64,000 bases of DNA from Pseudomonas sp. IPO3778 (GCF_013386825.1 NZ_JACARC010000027.1:1-64000); one strand, 5' to 3'. Positions 21,951-31,037 are shown, counted from the first letter of the stretch. Notes: generated from the letters alone by a model not told the origin. A program made the numbers and translations.

Positions 21951-23137
21951 TGAACGACGTTCTCCTCTCCGAGCAACTCGGCGCGATGGCGCTGGTGGAC
22001 CAACTGCGTCACCAGCAGATGGCCGTTGAAAAAGACCTGAGCCTGCCGCAACGCCGCGCCGACGTGGCGGCGCGCATCCGCGAGTATTACCAGAACAACG
22101 GCATTCAATTTACCGATGAGCAGATCGACCAGGGCGTGCGCGAGTTCTTTTCCAAACGCCTGGTGTTCGAGGCGCCGGAACTGTCTGCGCTTGACCGGTT
22201 CTGGAGCAACGTACTCCTCAGACGGCATCGCGGCATACTGATCCTGCAATTGATCGCGATCTCCATACTGGTGGTGCAATGCAGCCGGGTGATGGTCGCC
22301 AGAAGCGAAATCAACCATGCCCAAAGAGCGGCCATTGCCAGGGAGGCGAACGCCGCACAAAAACAGGTGGACATCGCCAACCTGAAAGCACGCCTGAGCG
22401 CCGTGCAACAGGACCCGGCCTACCTTGAGGGCAGCGACCTCTTCAGTGCCCTGCCCCGCCTGAACACCAAGGCCGAGCATGCCCTGGCCATGGTCGATAC
22501 TTCAGGGGTGGATTACGCCAACGAGCAGATCGGCGTACTGGAGGCGTTTTTAGCCAAGGTGAAGGCGGTCCAGCCTTTGACCGACCAGCTCAACGAACTG
22601 ACCCGCAAGGTCGCCGACATTCACCTGCCCGCCACCGACAGCAAAGCGACTCGGGCCATGCAGGCCGAATTGGTCCAGATCAAAGACCTTCTCGGGAAAT
22701 TCGAGATCGAAAAAGCCGGCGGCCAACTCAGGGCCCTGCGTGCCACTACCGAACTGGTGCCCAAAGAGGTGACCCTGCGCATCGTCGACCGACCCGGTAC
22801 GCCGTCCGGTGTCGAGCGCTGCTACAACAAGGCGCTGTGCAACAACGACCCCGGCTCGACCCAGGGCAAAAGCTGGTACCTGGTTGTCGAAGCCGTCGAC
22901 CTGTCGGGTCAGCCAGTGCTGCTACCCACCACCAGCAGTGAAACCGGCACGGGCGCCTGGGCCAGCCAGTTTGCGGTGCGGGTTCCCCAAGCCGAATACC
23001 TGAAGGTCAAGGCCGACAAGCTCGACGACGGCCACCTGAGCAACCGCGTGATCGGCCGCAAGCCGCCCGGCAGGATGGAAGTCACCTACTTGAGCCAACG
23101 GACCACCGACCCGCTCGAAACGATATTGGAGTGGTGA
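21950..23137 (+). CDS. DUF6384-type single-pass membrane protein
   Basis: 395 residues. Residues 1-90 are cytoplasmic and contain RRADVAARIREYYQNNGIQF, a pattern I associate with DUF6384. One membrane helix follows (~95-113, GILILQLIAISILVVQC), then a coiled-coil periplasmic stalk (~120-250) and a beta-rich C-terminal domain with a Cys pair (ERCYNKALCNN) that could form a disulphide, and WYLVVEAVDLSGQPV. Topology suggests N-in, C-out. It is translationally coupled to the preceding gene and followed after 4 bases by the third gene. Function is unknown. Confidence 0.7.
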   Translation: MNDVLLSEQLGAMALVDQLRHQQMAVEKDLSLPQRRADVAARIREYYQNNGIQFTDEQIDQGVREFFSKRLVFEAPELSALDRFWSNVLLRRHRGILILQLIAISILVVQCSRVMVARSEINHAQRAAIAREANAAQKQVDIANLKARLSAVQQDPAYLEGSDLFSALPRLNTKAEHALAMVDTSGVDYANEQIGVLEAFLAKVKAVQPLTDQLNELTRKVADIHLPATDSKATRAMQAELVQIKDLLGKFEIEKAGGQLRALRATTELVPKEVTLRIVDRPGTPSGVERCYNKALCNNDPGSTQGKSWYLVVEAVDLSGQPVLLPTTSSETGTGAWASQFAVRVPQAEYLKVKADKLDDGHLSNRVIGRKPPGRMEVTYLSQRTTDPLETILEW

Positions 23138-23141
23138 AGAC

Positions 23142-24518
23142 ATGACGCCTGACACCCTGATCAGCATCACCGAACGTAACTCCCGCAACGCCGAACTGAT
23201 GATGCGCACGGCCGAGCAACAACTGTCTGAATTGCTCGGTGAACAACTGGCGCTGGAGCAGGACATCACCCAGCGCCTGAGCAGCATCGCGGCCCTGCAC
23301 CTGGAACAAGGCGACACGCAGAACGTGCAAGCTGCATTCGCCTTGAAAATGCGCCAACAGTCCCAGGACCTGCTCCACCAGCAACTGCGAGAGGCTGAGC
23401 AGGGCGTGGCCCAGGCGCTGGCAGACAAGGAGAAGCTGCAAGCGCGAGCCGACGGTCTTGACCAGCAAGCCCGGCAATCCCTGGAACAAAACCCTGACTA
23501 TGCCCGTCAGGCCGAGCAACTGGACCTGGCCCAGGCCGCCCACCGCGAGCACATCAGCGGTTATGAAGACCTGCGCCAGGAGTGCGCACTGAAGCGCCCG
23601 ACCTTCGATACGAACCTGGTTTACATCTACCTGCGCGGACACGCCTTCGGCACCGACCAATATCGGCGCAACCGCCTGAACCGCTGGATGGACAACTGGC
23701 TGGCAACCAAGGTGAATTACCTTGCCAACCGCAAGAACGAGCTGAGCCTGATCGCCCTGGGTGAGCGAAACGAAGCCTTGCAGGCCGAGCGCGCCGCCCT
23801 GATCAGCACCCTGAGCGAAATCGTCGATGGGCAACTGGCTCAGGCCCGTGACCAGCTCGGCCAGGCGTCACTGCAACCCGAACTCGACGCCCAGCAACGC
23901 GTGGTCGACAAAGCCAAGCGCCAGGCCAATGCCGTCCAGGAAAAACTCGCGGCCTACTCGCGCAACGAAGACCCGCATTACCTGCGCGCTCGCCAGTTGC
24001 TCACTGACCAGCTGAAAACCCGCAGCATCGGCGAACTGGTCGACCTTGCCAGCCAGACACCGGATGAGAACGACGACCTGATCGTCGAGCAACTGCAAAC
24101 CCCGCATCTGCGCCTGGTAGCGGTGTTACAGCAACAGGCAGAGGCCCAGGACGCAATCAACCTGCACAAGAGCGGCTACCAGCGCGCCAAAGAGCTGGAG
24201 CGCAAAGTGCGCAACGATGCCTTTACCGGCCGCGATGTTTACTTTGACCTGCCGACTGACTTTGAGCGGCTGGTCGCGGGCTATATGGCGAAGGACGTAA
24301 CACTGGGGCAGGTAGTGGATGCGCTGAGCCAGGGCCTTAAAATCGTGCGCCGCAGCCAGGTAGCTGCGGGCGCAACACGGGGCTATGTCAGTGCATCGAT
24401 CAGCCCCTTCAGCTACGGCGCCGCCACCGTCGACAACAAAAGCACTAACAGCACGGCCAGTTTTTCATCGTCGGGCAGTACGGGGGGCGGTAACTTCAGG
24501 ACGACCGACAGCTTCTAA
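23142..24518 (+). CDS. Coiled-coil protein with Ser/Gly-rich tail, third gene of operon
   Basis: 458 residues, predicted cytoplasmic. Long coiled coils lie at ~20-130 and ~215-270 (EQLALEQDITQRLSSIAALH is the start of the first). The globular middle has TFDTNLVYIYLRGHAFGTDQ and RRNRLNRWMDNWLATKVNYL. A low-complexity tail of Ser, Thr, Asn and Gly makes up the last ~35 residues. It starts 4 bases after the DUF6384 stop. The three proteins together look like a membrane-tethered coiled-coil complex. No catalytic motif seen. Confidence 0.65.
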   Translation: MTPDTLISITERNSRNAELMMRTAEQQLSELLGEQLALEQDITQRLSSIAALHLEQGDTQNVQAAFALKMRQQSQDLLHQQLREAEQGVAQALADKEKLQARADGLDQQARQSLEQNPDYARQAEQLDLAQAAHREHISGYEDLRQECALKRPTFDTNLVYIYLRGHAFGTDQYRRNRLNRWMDNWLATKVNYLANRKNELSLIALGERNEALQAERAALISTLSEIVDGQLAQARDQLGQASLQPELDAQQRVVDKAKRQANAVQEKLAAYSRNEDPHYLRARQLLTDQLKTRSIGELVDLASQTPDENDDLIVEQLQTPHLRLVAVLQQQAEAQDAINLHKSGYQRAKELERKVRNDAFTGRDVYFDLPTDFERLVAGYMAKDVTLGQVVDALSQGLKIVRRSQVAAGATRGYVSASISPFSYGAATVDNKSTNSTASFSSSGSTGGGNFRTTDSF

Positions 24519-24528
24519 TCGGTCGTTG

Positions 24529-24852
24529 CTAACTGTCAGACAGCGAGGACGTGATTTGCGCAATCGCGTCCTGGTCCATCCCGTCCAGCGTGCGGTAGTG
24601 GTTGATGATCAACGTTTCCTTGTCGCTCAACGCATCAGGGTTGATAACCGCCCGCTCCCCCGTCAGCACATAAAGCACGTCCACGCCCTTGCGCCGGATG
24701 GCAATCAGGTAATCGGACTTGGGCTTGCGCGCGCCACTTTCGTAATGCACCTGGGCATTGGCGGCCACACCGCCAATGGCGCCGAAGTCCTGTTGAGAGA
24801 GCCCCAGGACCTTGCGTTCTTCTTTCAGGCGGGCGCCGAGCCGGTCGTCCAT
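24529..24852 (-). CDS. XRE-family transcriptional regulator
   Basis: 107 residues from ATG 24852 behind GAGG. The helix-turn-helix is LKEERKVLGLSQQDFGAIGG and AQVHYESGARKPKSDYL, the usual XRE form. The C-terminal helical tail (ETLIINHYRTLDGMDQDAIA) resembles those of phage-derived repressors in pseudomonads. It is convergent with the three-gene operon, 10 bases away. Target unknown. Confidence 0.85.
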   Translation of the reverse strand: MDDRLGARLKEERKVLGLSQQDFGAIGGVAANAQVHYESGARKPKSDYLIAIRRKGVDVLYVLTGERAVINPDALSDKETLIINHYRTLDGMDQDAIAQITSSLSDS

Positions 24853-25010
24853 GGCGGGTACCTCAATAAGCGTATTTAACACCCACCATACGCTTATGTT
24901 CGGGCCCCGGTGGCATTCATTCGGATGGGTGCCCGGCGGATAATATTCATGAGGGTTCACGTGACGTGGGCAGCCGTGGGACTTACCTTGGCCACCCGCC
25001 CCCTTAGCTG

Positions 25011-25976
25011 ATGCAGAGCCTGATGAAGATCGCCATCGTGACCGCCGGCATTATCTGCCTGTCGATGCAACCTGCTGCCCAGGCGAGCGATGGGTTCTAC
25101 GTCAACCCGCAGTCCACCGCCGCACAGTGGGTGCAGCACAACCCCGATGCGCCCGCCAGCGCAAGGATCCGTTCAGCCATTGCCAATGTGCCCAGCGCTT
25201 TGTGGCTGACCGGCACCAGCCAAACTTCAGACACCTTGACCGATCGCATCAACCATTACGTATCGGCCGCCGCCAGCGCCGATAAGGTCCCCATGCTGGT
25301 GGCCTACAACTTGCCGCACCGCGACTGCAGCGGGGGCGCGTCGGCCGGTGGCGCAACGGGTGCGCCAGCCTACCGGGCCTGGATCGACCATTTGATCGAT
25401 GGTATTGGCGACCGACCGGCGGTGGTCATTCTGGAGCCGGACGCGCTGGCCGATATGCAATGCCTGGGCAACGACAAACAATCCGAGCGGCTGGGGCTGC
25501 TCAACTACGGCGTGTCAGGGTTCAAGCAGCGTGCGCCCCATGCGGATGTTTATCTGGACGCAGGCAACCCCGGCTGGAAATCCCCGAGTGTCATGGCCGA
25601 TGCGTTGAATTCCGCCGGCGTAAAACAGGCACATGGGTTTGCGCTGAACATCGCCAATTTCTACACCCTCGCCCAGGTGCGCAGCTACGGTGACGCCATC
25701 AATGCCCGGCTGTTAAGCGAATACCGCTATACAAAAGCCATCGCGGTGGACACCAGCCGCAACGGCAACGGTGCGAGCCCTGGCGACTGGTGCAACCCCG
25801 CAGGTCGCAGGCTTGGCATTGCCCCCCAGGTGCTTTCGCCCCAGTGGGTTGCCCTATGGATCAAACTCCCGGGTAACTCAGACGGTGCATCGTCACCCAA
25901 GACCGATTGCCATGGCGGCCCGGCGGCGGGCACGTTCAGCGCCGAACTGGCACTGCGCCTGATAGATGGAAACTGA
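25011..25976 (+). CDS. Secreted glycoside hydrolase family 6 (cellulase-type)
   Basis: 321 residues with a signal peptide (MKIAIVTAGIICLSMQPAAQA, cleavage after AQA; ATG 25011 or 25023). GH6 blocks are visible: MLVAYNLPHRDCSGG with the candidate acid Asp, VVILEPDALADMQC, DTSRNGNG, and WIKLPGNSDG near the C-terminus. The family cleaves beta-1,4-glucosidic bonds with inversion. It is single-domain, without a carbohydrate-binding module. Gene order with an acetyltransferase and an SGNH hydrolase downstream suggests work on a cell-associated polysaccharide, which is inference. Confidence 0.85.
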   Translation: MQSLMKIAIVTAGIICLSMQPAAQASDGFYVNPQSTAAQWVQHNPDAPASARIRSAIANVPSALWLTGTSQTSDTLTDRINHYVSAAASADKVPMLVAYNLPHRDCSGGASAGGATGAPAYRAWIDHLIDGIGDRPAVVILEPDALADMQCLGNDKQSERLGLLNYGVSGFKQRAPHADVYLDAGNPGWKSPSVMADALNSAGVKQAHGFALNIANFYTLAQVRSYGDAINARLLSEYRYTKAIAVDTSRNGNGASPGDWCNPAGRRLGIAPQVLSPQWVALWIKLPGNSDGASSPKTDCHGGPAAGTFSAELALRLIDGN

Positions 25977-26063
25977 GGGTTCCAGGACTATTGAGCCTTG
26001 CATCGCCCGGTCTCATTGCCCAGGATAGCGCTCTTCATCTCAAGACCGGCAAAAGGCTACTGC

Positions 26064-26693
26064 ATGAAGCTGTTGCGTAAATGGCGTGAACATCAAGAGC
26101 GCAAGGCACTGCGCGCACTTCCCCCACTTGAGCGTGCTACGCAAAAGCTGCGCAATCGCTACCCGACGTATACGTTTGGGGTGGGCACCTACGGTGACTT
26201 GAAGGTTCACGACTGGAACGAGGGCACCACGTTGCGCGTAGGTGCTTATACGTCCATTGCCGGCAACGTCGACGTGTTCCTGGGCGGGCACCACCGTACC
26301 GACTGGCTGAGTTGCTACCCCTTCCCCGCCAAGATCGAAGAAGTGGCGCACATCACCGACTTCGGCGGCAGCAAAGGTGACGTGGTCATTGGTAATGATT
26401 GCTGGATAAGCTCGCAGGCGATCATTCTGTCGGGCGTCACCATCGGCGATGGTGCCGTGGTTGCCGCAGGCTCGGTGGTAACCAAGGACGTGGCGCCTTA
26501 TGCGATTGTGGGCGGCAACCCGGCCAAGCCCATCCGCTGGCGGTTTGACGAACCCACGCGACGGATACTTGAGCAATCGGCCTGGTGGCATTGGCCGGTT
26601 GCAGAAGTACGTGAAGTGGCGCACTTACTGTGCAGTACTGACATACAGCCCTTTGTCGATTATTTGAAGCAGAGGGCCACCCAGGCGAAATAA
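26064..26693 (+). CDS. CatB-type O-acetyltransferase (left-handed beta helix)
   Basis: 209 residues from ATG 26064, with AAGG upstream. Hexapeptide repeats run from about residue 95 (DVVIGNDCWISSQAIILSGV, then IGDGAVVAAGSVVTKDV) and YAIVGGNPAKPIR is the typical exit. His in GGHHRTDW is the catalytic-type residue of xenobiotic and sugar acetyltransferases. It transfers acetyl from acetyl-CoA to a hydroxyl. The neighbours suggest a sugar acceptor rather than chloramphenicol. Confidence 0.88.
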   Translation: MKLLRKWREHQERKALRALPPLERATQKLRNRYPTYTFGVGTYGDLKVHDWNEGTTLRVGAYTSIAGNVDVFLGGHHRTDWLSCYPFPAKIEEVAHITDFGGSKGDVVIGNDCWISSQAIILSGVTIGDGAVVAAGSVVTKDVAPYAIVGGNPAKPIRWRFDEPTRRILEQSAWWHWPVAEVREVAHLLCSTDIQPFVDYLKQRATQAK

Positions 26694-26695
26694 CC

Positions 26696-26923
26696 ATGAC
26701 GCTTCATGAAGAACGCCCATCGGCAGTCAACCTACCCCGGCGCCACAGAGGGGTCTGGCGTTGGCTGCCCTTTGGGGTTTTGATGGGTTTTATCGCGATA
26801 ACATCGGTGATGGTGTTGGGGGCACAGCCACCTGAGTGGATGTTTGTGGCGCTCAACGTTGGCTGGGCGGTTGTCGCGTTGGCGCTGCTGGCAAAGCTTT
26901 CGGGGGCGTGTTGTACCCAGTGA
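26696..26923 (+). CDS. Small two-helix membrane protein
   Basis: 75 residues starting two bases after the acetyltransferase stop, so probably co-transcribed. Two membrane segments are seen (WLPFGVLMGFIAITSVMVLG and MFVALNVGWAVVALALLAKL) with a basic N-terminus. It ends in vicinal cysteines. Function unknown. Confidence 0.65.
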   Translation: MTLHEERPSAVNLPRRHRGVWRWLPFGVLMGFIAITSVMVLGAQPPEWMFVALNVGWAVVALALLAKLSGACCTQ

Positions 26924-27027
26924 CCCATGGGACTCATCCGATAGAGTTGCGTAGCCTCTTTTAAGCACGATCCTCAATTAACGCCTGCACAGCCACACTG
27001 ACGAACAAAAGAACCGAAGGAAATAAA

Positions 27028-28158
27028 ATGCGCGCTAGATATGCCTTGATTTTCCTCCTGTTCAGCGGACACGCCTTGTCCGAAAATGGTCCTGACGGGG
27101 CATCTCTGGATGAAAATTTCCACTCGTGCACAAACTTGAGTTGTGGCGAATCCATTGTCAGCAAGTTTCACACAGGGCAAAGAGCGCTCACAGGCACAAC
27201 GGTATATGGAGAGACATTTTATACCGAGACGGGACTTTCAGATGACCACAAAACAATGTTCCCTCCGACGCGCGTGATCTCGGTTTACAATCCCTACACT
27301 GGCGAGATACTAAAACCACTGAGTGACTATATACAAACCGACAATGGCATAAAGCTCACCCCGTCAAGCGGCATAAAAAAAGCACCTTTGGGCTTTACCA
27401 AAAACATCAGTGACGCCGAGAAAAACAGCTACGGCGTTAGAGTCACGCCGGAATTTCAAAGCTATCAATACGCCGTAACTTATGAAAAAGAAAAAACCTT
27501 CAAGCCCCTGTCCTACGGAAACCTTGGAACGTTACGATCCCGAATAGGTAAAGAGCTACTAAAGATAACTTTTTTCGGCGATTCAATTACCCTGGGTGCT
27601 AACGCTACCAGTATCTATGCGCCTCCCAACCAACCCGGCTATGCCGAGCTCACCATGGCTTACTTGAACGCAACGTATCCGACACTGTGGGAGTATCGAA
27701 ACAATTCAGTAGGCGGATTCAGAGCACAAGATGCACTGCCTACTACAAGCTACCGAGTCAACGATAAAGAAAGTGATCTTGTCGTGGTAGCTTTCGGCAT
27801 GAATGACAGCACCAAATCAAACGCAAAAAAATACAAGGAAAACTTACAAAAAATAATATCCACCATCAGAAGCCAACAACCAGGCGTACCGATACTGCTC
27901 GTCAGCAGCATACTGGCCAACCCAGACAGTTCAGCACAAAAATCCGCTTTTTTACCTTCACACTTAAAGGCACTTCGTGAACTGACAGACGAAAACCCCG
28001 CCATTGCCTTAGTCGATCTCACCACCACCTGGCAAATGATGCTAAAAAATAAAGAATACAATGACATTACGGGTAACGGACTAAACCACCCTAATGACTT
28101 TGGCCATAGAATAATCGCAGAGTCCGTGCTGTCTGCGATTCTCGGTGACGATTACTAG
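27028..28158 (+). CDS. Exported SGNH/GDSL hydrolase
   Basis: 376 residues with a signal peptide (MRARYALIFLLFSGHALSE). The N-terminal ~175 residues are an extra domain of unknown fold, with two Cys in HSCTNLSCGE. The SGNH hydrolase domain follows: block I FFGDSITLG, block III VVVAFGMND and block V LNHPNDFGH carrying the Asp-His pair. It is an esterase, perhaps removing O-acetyl groups from a polysaccharide. The gene is visibly AT-richer than its surroundings, a sign of acquisition. Upstream a GAAGGAAA-like ribosome site precedes ATG 27028. Confidence 0.88.
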   Translation: MRARYALIFLLFSGHALSENGPDGASLDENFHSCTNLSCGESIVSKFHTGQRALTGTTVYGETFYTETGLSDDHKTMFPPTRVISVYNPYTGEILKPLSDYIQTDNGIKLTPSSGIKKAPLGFTKNISDAEKNSYGVRVTPEFQSYQYAVTYEKEKTFKPLSYGNLGTLRSRIGKELLKITFFGDSITLGANATSIYAPPNQPGYAELTMAYLNATYPTLWEYRNNSVGGFRAQDALPTTSYRVNDKESDLVVVAFGMNDSTKSNAKKYKENLQKIISTIRSQQPGVPILLVSSILANPDSSAQKSAFLPSHLKALRELTDENPAIALVDLTTTWQMMLKNKEYNDITGNGLNHPNDFGHRIIAESVLSAILGDDY

Positions 28159-28237
28159 TCAGTGATCGACACCGGCAGCCTTGCCCGAACCGAGAGTTCT
28201 ATTCAGCGCACAGGTACACAAGCTGCGCGCCCCGCGC

Positions 28238-28609
28238 TTACTCAGGCTTGGCGTCAGGCACCCACAACGTGCACGACGTCGCGGCCTGGGCGATCAGCCA
28301 GTCATGATCACGCTTCGCAAAAGGCCGCGGCATTCCGGCGGAAATCCGCAGTGCCATATTGTAGGCCCCGGTGACTTCGCCTTCACTCGGGGTGGTTTCC
28401 CCCAGTTTTGTATTGTTCTTGAGCCCGCCAATGGCGCCATGGAGCGCGAGCGCCTGTTTGAAGGTGTCGGGGCTTTCCTCAAGGATAGAGACCACGATAA
28501 ACGCGGCATTCGAGCAACGGTCCATCTTTTCCCACTGTTTCAGCTGGGCTTCCCCGGCGAAAACCATCGCCGATGACAGCAGGCCCATAAAACCAATCAA
28601 GCAACGCAT
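28238..28609 (-). CDS. Small exported protein, unknown
   Basis: 123 residues from ATG 28609 (AAAGGA eight bases upstream). The signal peptide MRCLIGFMGLLSSAMVFAGE ends at AFAG or FAG. The mature part is helical with a Cys in DRCSNAAF and another near the C-terminus (TSCTLW), possibly a disulphide. No family recognised. The 28610-28832 interval upstream contains no gene. Confidence 0.65.
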   Translation of the reverse strand: MRCLIGFMGLLSSAMVFAGEAQLKQWEKMDRCSNAAFIVVSILEESPDTFKQALALHGAIGGLKNNTKLGETTPSEGEVTGAYNMALRISAGMPRPFAKRDHDWLIAQAATSCTLWVPDAKPE

Positions 28610-28832
28610 TGTTCGCATCCTTTCAAATAGTACGTCGTAAAAATTCAGCCAATCCGTATGAGGGCCACACCAAGGGCAGTATATGGAAATCACGCTTCAA
28701 CGGAAAAAAGGGATTTTTGAAAGCGCCTGTGGCCAAGTGGTAAGGACTCGAAGGTGGGTGTTTTTTTGTGTTTGGTGTGGCGGGATCAGCGCCATTTAAC
28801 CGCTGGGCGCTTGCGCTTGAGATAGACCAAGC

Positions 28833-29789
28833 CTACCGATGATAAGCCTTTCGGTAGGTTGTTGGGCTCACCCCCACGATCGAGAAAAAGTGTTGACGCA
28901 AAGAGAGGCTTGTACCAAACCCGCAGGTATCAGCGATTGTCTCAATGCTATGGTCGGTCGTTTCGAGGTGCAGTTGGACGGCCTTGATTCGCTCGTTCGT
29001 GAGCCACTTGCCAAATGTCGAGCCGGTCAGTTGCTTGAAATGACGGGTGAAACTACGCCTGCTCATCGCCAGCCTCGCCGCGACGTGATCGATTGACAAC
29101 GGTTGGTTCAGGTTTGCCCGAAGCCAGTCCAATAGCTGGCCGAGACGCTCGTCGCCTGCACCTTGGGGAACGGGCCGGCTGATGAACTGAGCCTGGCCTC
29201 CGTCGCGATGGGGGGAGACAAGCAGTTGACGCGCCAACGCATTGGCAACCCCGCGCCCATAGGCACGCCTGACGATATGAATGCAGCAATCGAGCCCCGC
29301 AGCCACGCCCGCAGAGGTAAGGATCTGCTCCGCCTCGACATACAGCACTTTTGGGTCCACTTCGATACGAGGGAAATCTCGCGCCAGGTGCGCGGCCCAC
29401 GCCCAGTGGGTGGTTGCCCGTTTGTCGCACAGCAGGCCCGCATGGGCAAGTACGAACGCTCCCAGGCACAAACCGACCACCAGCGCGCCTCTTGCGTGGG
29501 CGGCCTTGAGCGTTTCGAGGAGAGCCTCCGGCGGCGCTTCAGTGGCGTCACGCCAGCTTGGAACGATGACAATATCAGCCCCGGCGACCTGATCCAGGCC
29601 ATGGTCGCAGTGAATGGCGAAACCGGCGTTCGCCGTCAGCACCCCCTCCTCACCCGCACACACCACCAGTTCGAACCAGGGTGAATCCCCCACCCTGCGG
29701 TCTTTACCAAACACGAGGCAGGGCACGGAAAGGTGAAAGGGGCTGATGCGGTTAAAGGCAATGACTGCAACGCTCAAACTTTTTTTCAC
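28833..29789 (-). CDS. GlxA/FtrA-type AraC-family regulator
   Basis: 318 residues from GTG 29789; an ATG at 29894 would add 35 residues unlike the family. The N-terminal DJ-1/PfpI-like domain (ADIVIVPSWRDATEAPPEAL, VVGLCLGAFVLAHAGLL, TTHWAW) is followed by an AraC C-terminal DNA-binding domain with two helix-turn-helices (SIDHVAARLAMSRRSFTRHF and IADTCGFGTSLSLRQHFFSI). The DJ-1 domain retains a Cys in GLCLGAF but GlxA members are ligand sensors rather than enzymes. It diverges from the exported hydrolase at 29927 and probably controls it. Confidence 0.88.
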   Translation of the reverse strand: MKKSLSVAVIAFNRISPFHLSVPCLVFGKDRRVGDSPWFELVVCAGEEGVLTANAGFAIHCDHGLDQVAGADIVIVPSWRDATEAPPEALLETLKAAHARGALVVGLCLGAFVLAHAGLLCDKRATTHWAWAAHLARDFPRIEVDPKVLYVEAEQILTSAGVAAGLDCCIHIVRRAYGRGVANALARQLLVSPHRDGGQAQFISRPVPQGAGDERLGQLLDWLRANLNQPLSIDHVAARLAMSRRSFTRHFKQLTGSTFGKWLTNERIKAVQLHLETTDHSIETIADTCGFGTSLSLRQHFFSIVGVSPTTYRKAYHR

Positions 29790-29926
29790 GGAGGCTGGCC
29801 TGCTCAAGATTGGCCCGATTCTAATGAAAAATGGTCTTTGGGCCAATGGTGCCGATTCCAGGATCCGTCCACTCTGATCCCGGCTGCATTTCATCGGGAA
29901 ATGCGCAGATCAGAGCTCAGGCCTCA

Positions 29927-30895
29927 ATGAACATCGCGACCTTTTGCACGCTGGGAGTACTTATGACAACGCTTTCGCTGACCGGACTGGCCCACGCCGT
30001 TGAACCCGCGCCCGCCATTCCCTATACCACCGCATCCAATACCTATCACTGGACCAGTGTGGACGGCGTGAAGGTGTTTTATCGCGAGGCCGGCCCGAAG
30101 GACGCCCCCACCCTTGTGCTGCTGCATGGCTACCCGTCGTCGTCGCGCATGTGGGATTCGCTGATACCGCTGCTTGCTGACCGGTATCACGTGATCGCAC
30201 CCGACTACCCCGGGTTCGGCAGAAGCGACGCGCCCTCCCCCGCGACCTACGCCTACACGTTCGACCATCTGGCCGACACCCTGAGCAAGCTGCTCACGCA
30301 ACTGCAAATCAATGAATACACCTTGTTCATGCAGGACTATGGCGGCCCGGTGGGTTTTCGGATGATCCTCAACGCGCCGCAAAAACTGCACGGCATCATC
30401 ATTCAGAATGCCAATAGCTATAACGAAGGCCTGGGTGCCAAATGGGCGAACATCGCCAAGTACTGGAAGGCCCCTGCCGAACATCCTGAGCAAGTCGATG
30501 CATTCGTGGGGTATGAGGGCACAAAGCAGCGCCACCTGGGCACGAGCCCAAATCCCGAGCGTTACAACCCTGATGCCTGGGAGGACGAATTCGCTGCATT
30601 GTCCCGCCCGGGCCAGCGGGCGATACAGTCGGCGTTGTTGCTGGACTATCAGAACAACGTCGCCTCCTACCCTAAATGGCAGCACTGGCTGAAAGACAAC
30701 CAGCCGCCGATGTTGGTCATGTGGGGTAAATACGACCCGTCGTTCATTGTGCCGGGGGCCATGCGCTACAAGGATGATGTGCCAGGTGCCGAGGTGCACA
30801 TCCTGGAGGCGGGGCATTTCGCACTCGACGAAAAAACCGAACAGATCGCCAGCCTCACACGCGTGTTCATGGCGCGGATTACTGCCGGTAAATAA
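29927..30895 (+). CDS. Exported alpha/beta hydrolase with Asp nucleophile (haloalkane dehalogenase/epoxide hydrolase-like)
   Basis: 322 residues with a signal peptide (MNIATFCTLGVLMTTLSLTG, then LAHA). Oxyanion motif LLHGYPSS, nucleophile Asp137 in MQDYGGPVG, acid Asp270 in WGKYDPSF and His297 in EAGHFALD. An Asp at the nucleophile position is the mark of haloalkane dehalogenases, epoxide hydrolases and fluoroacetate dehalogenases. Periplasmic location is unusual for them. It diverges from the GlxA-type regulator. Substrate unknown. Confidence 0.87.
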   Translation: MNIATFCTLGVLMTTLSLTGLAHAVEPAPAIPYTTASNTYHWTSVDGVKVFYREAGPKDAPTLVLLHGYPSSSRMWDSLIPLLADRYHVIAPDYPGFGRSDAPSPATYAYTFDHLADTLSKLLTQLQINEYTLFMQDYGGPVGFRMILNAPQKLHGIIIQNANSYNEGLGAKWANIAKYWKAPAEHPEQVDAFVGYEGTKQRHLGTSPNPERYNPDAWEDEFAALSRPGQRAIQSALLLDYQNNVASYPKWQHWLKDNQPPMLVMWGKYDPSFIVPGAMRYKDDVPGAEVHILEAGHFALDEKTEQIASLTRVFMARITAGK

Positions 30896-30926
30896 TCGGC
30901 GCCGGCACTTTCCTGAGCCTAATAAA

Positions 30927-30956
30927 AAACCCCGTAGACGTTAATCTACGGGGTTT
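30927..30956. terminator. Bidirectional intrinsic terminator
   Basis: A perfect 12-base stem AAACCCCGTAGA (30927-30938) and TCTACGGGGTTT (30945-30956). On the minus strand it ends in six T and terminates tRNA-Cys; on the plus strand it can end the hydrolase transcript. Confidence 0.9.
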
Positions 30957-30963
30957 CTAAGAG

Positions 30964-31037
30964 TGGAGGCCGAGGTCGGAATCGAACCGGCGTAGGCGGA
31001 TTTGCAATCCGCTGCATAACCATTTTGCTACTCGGCC
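30964..31037 (-). tRNA. tRNA-Cys (anticodon GCA)
   Basis: 74 bases: acceptor GGCCGAG/CTCGGCC, anticodon loop TTGCAAA with GCA, T-loop GGTTCGATTCC, and encoded CCA ending at 30964. A terminator follows immediately. No integrase is nearby. Confidence 0.96.

Noticed and set aside
28715-28760. tRNA-like D-arm fragment (GGCCAAGTGGTAAGG) near a T run
   Set aside because: No acceptor, anticodon or T-arm partner follows; likely chance or a very decayed remnant.
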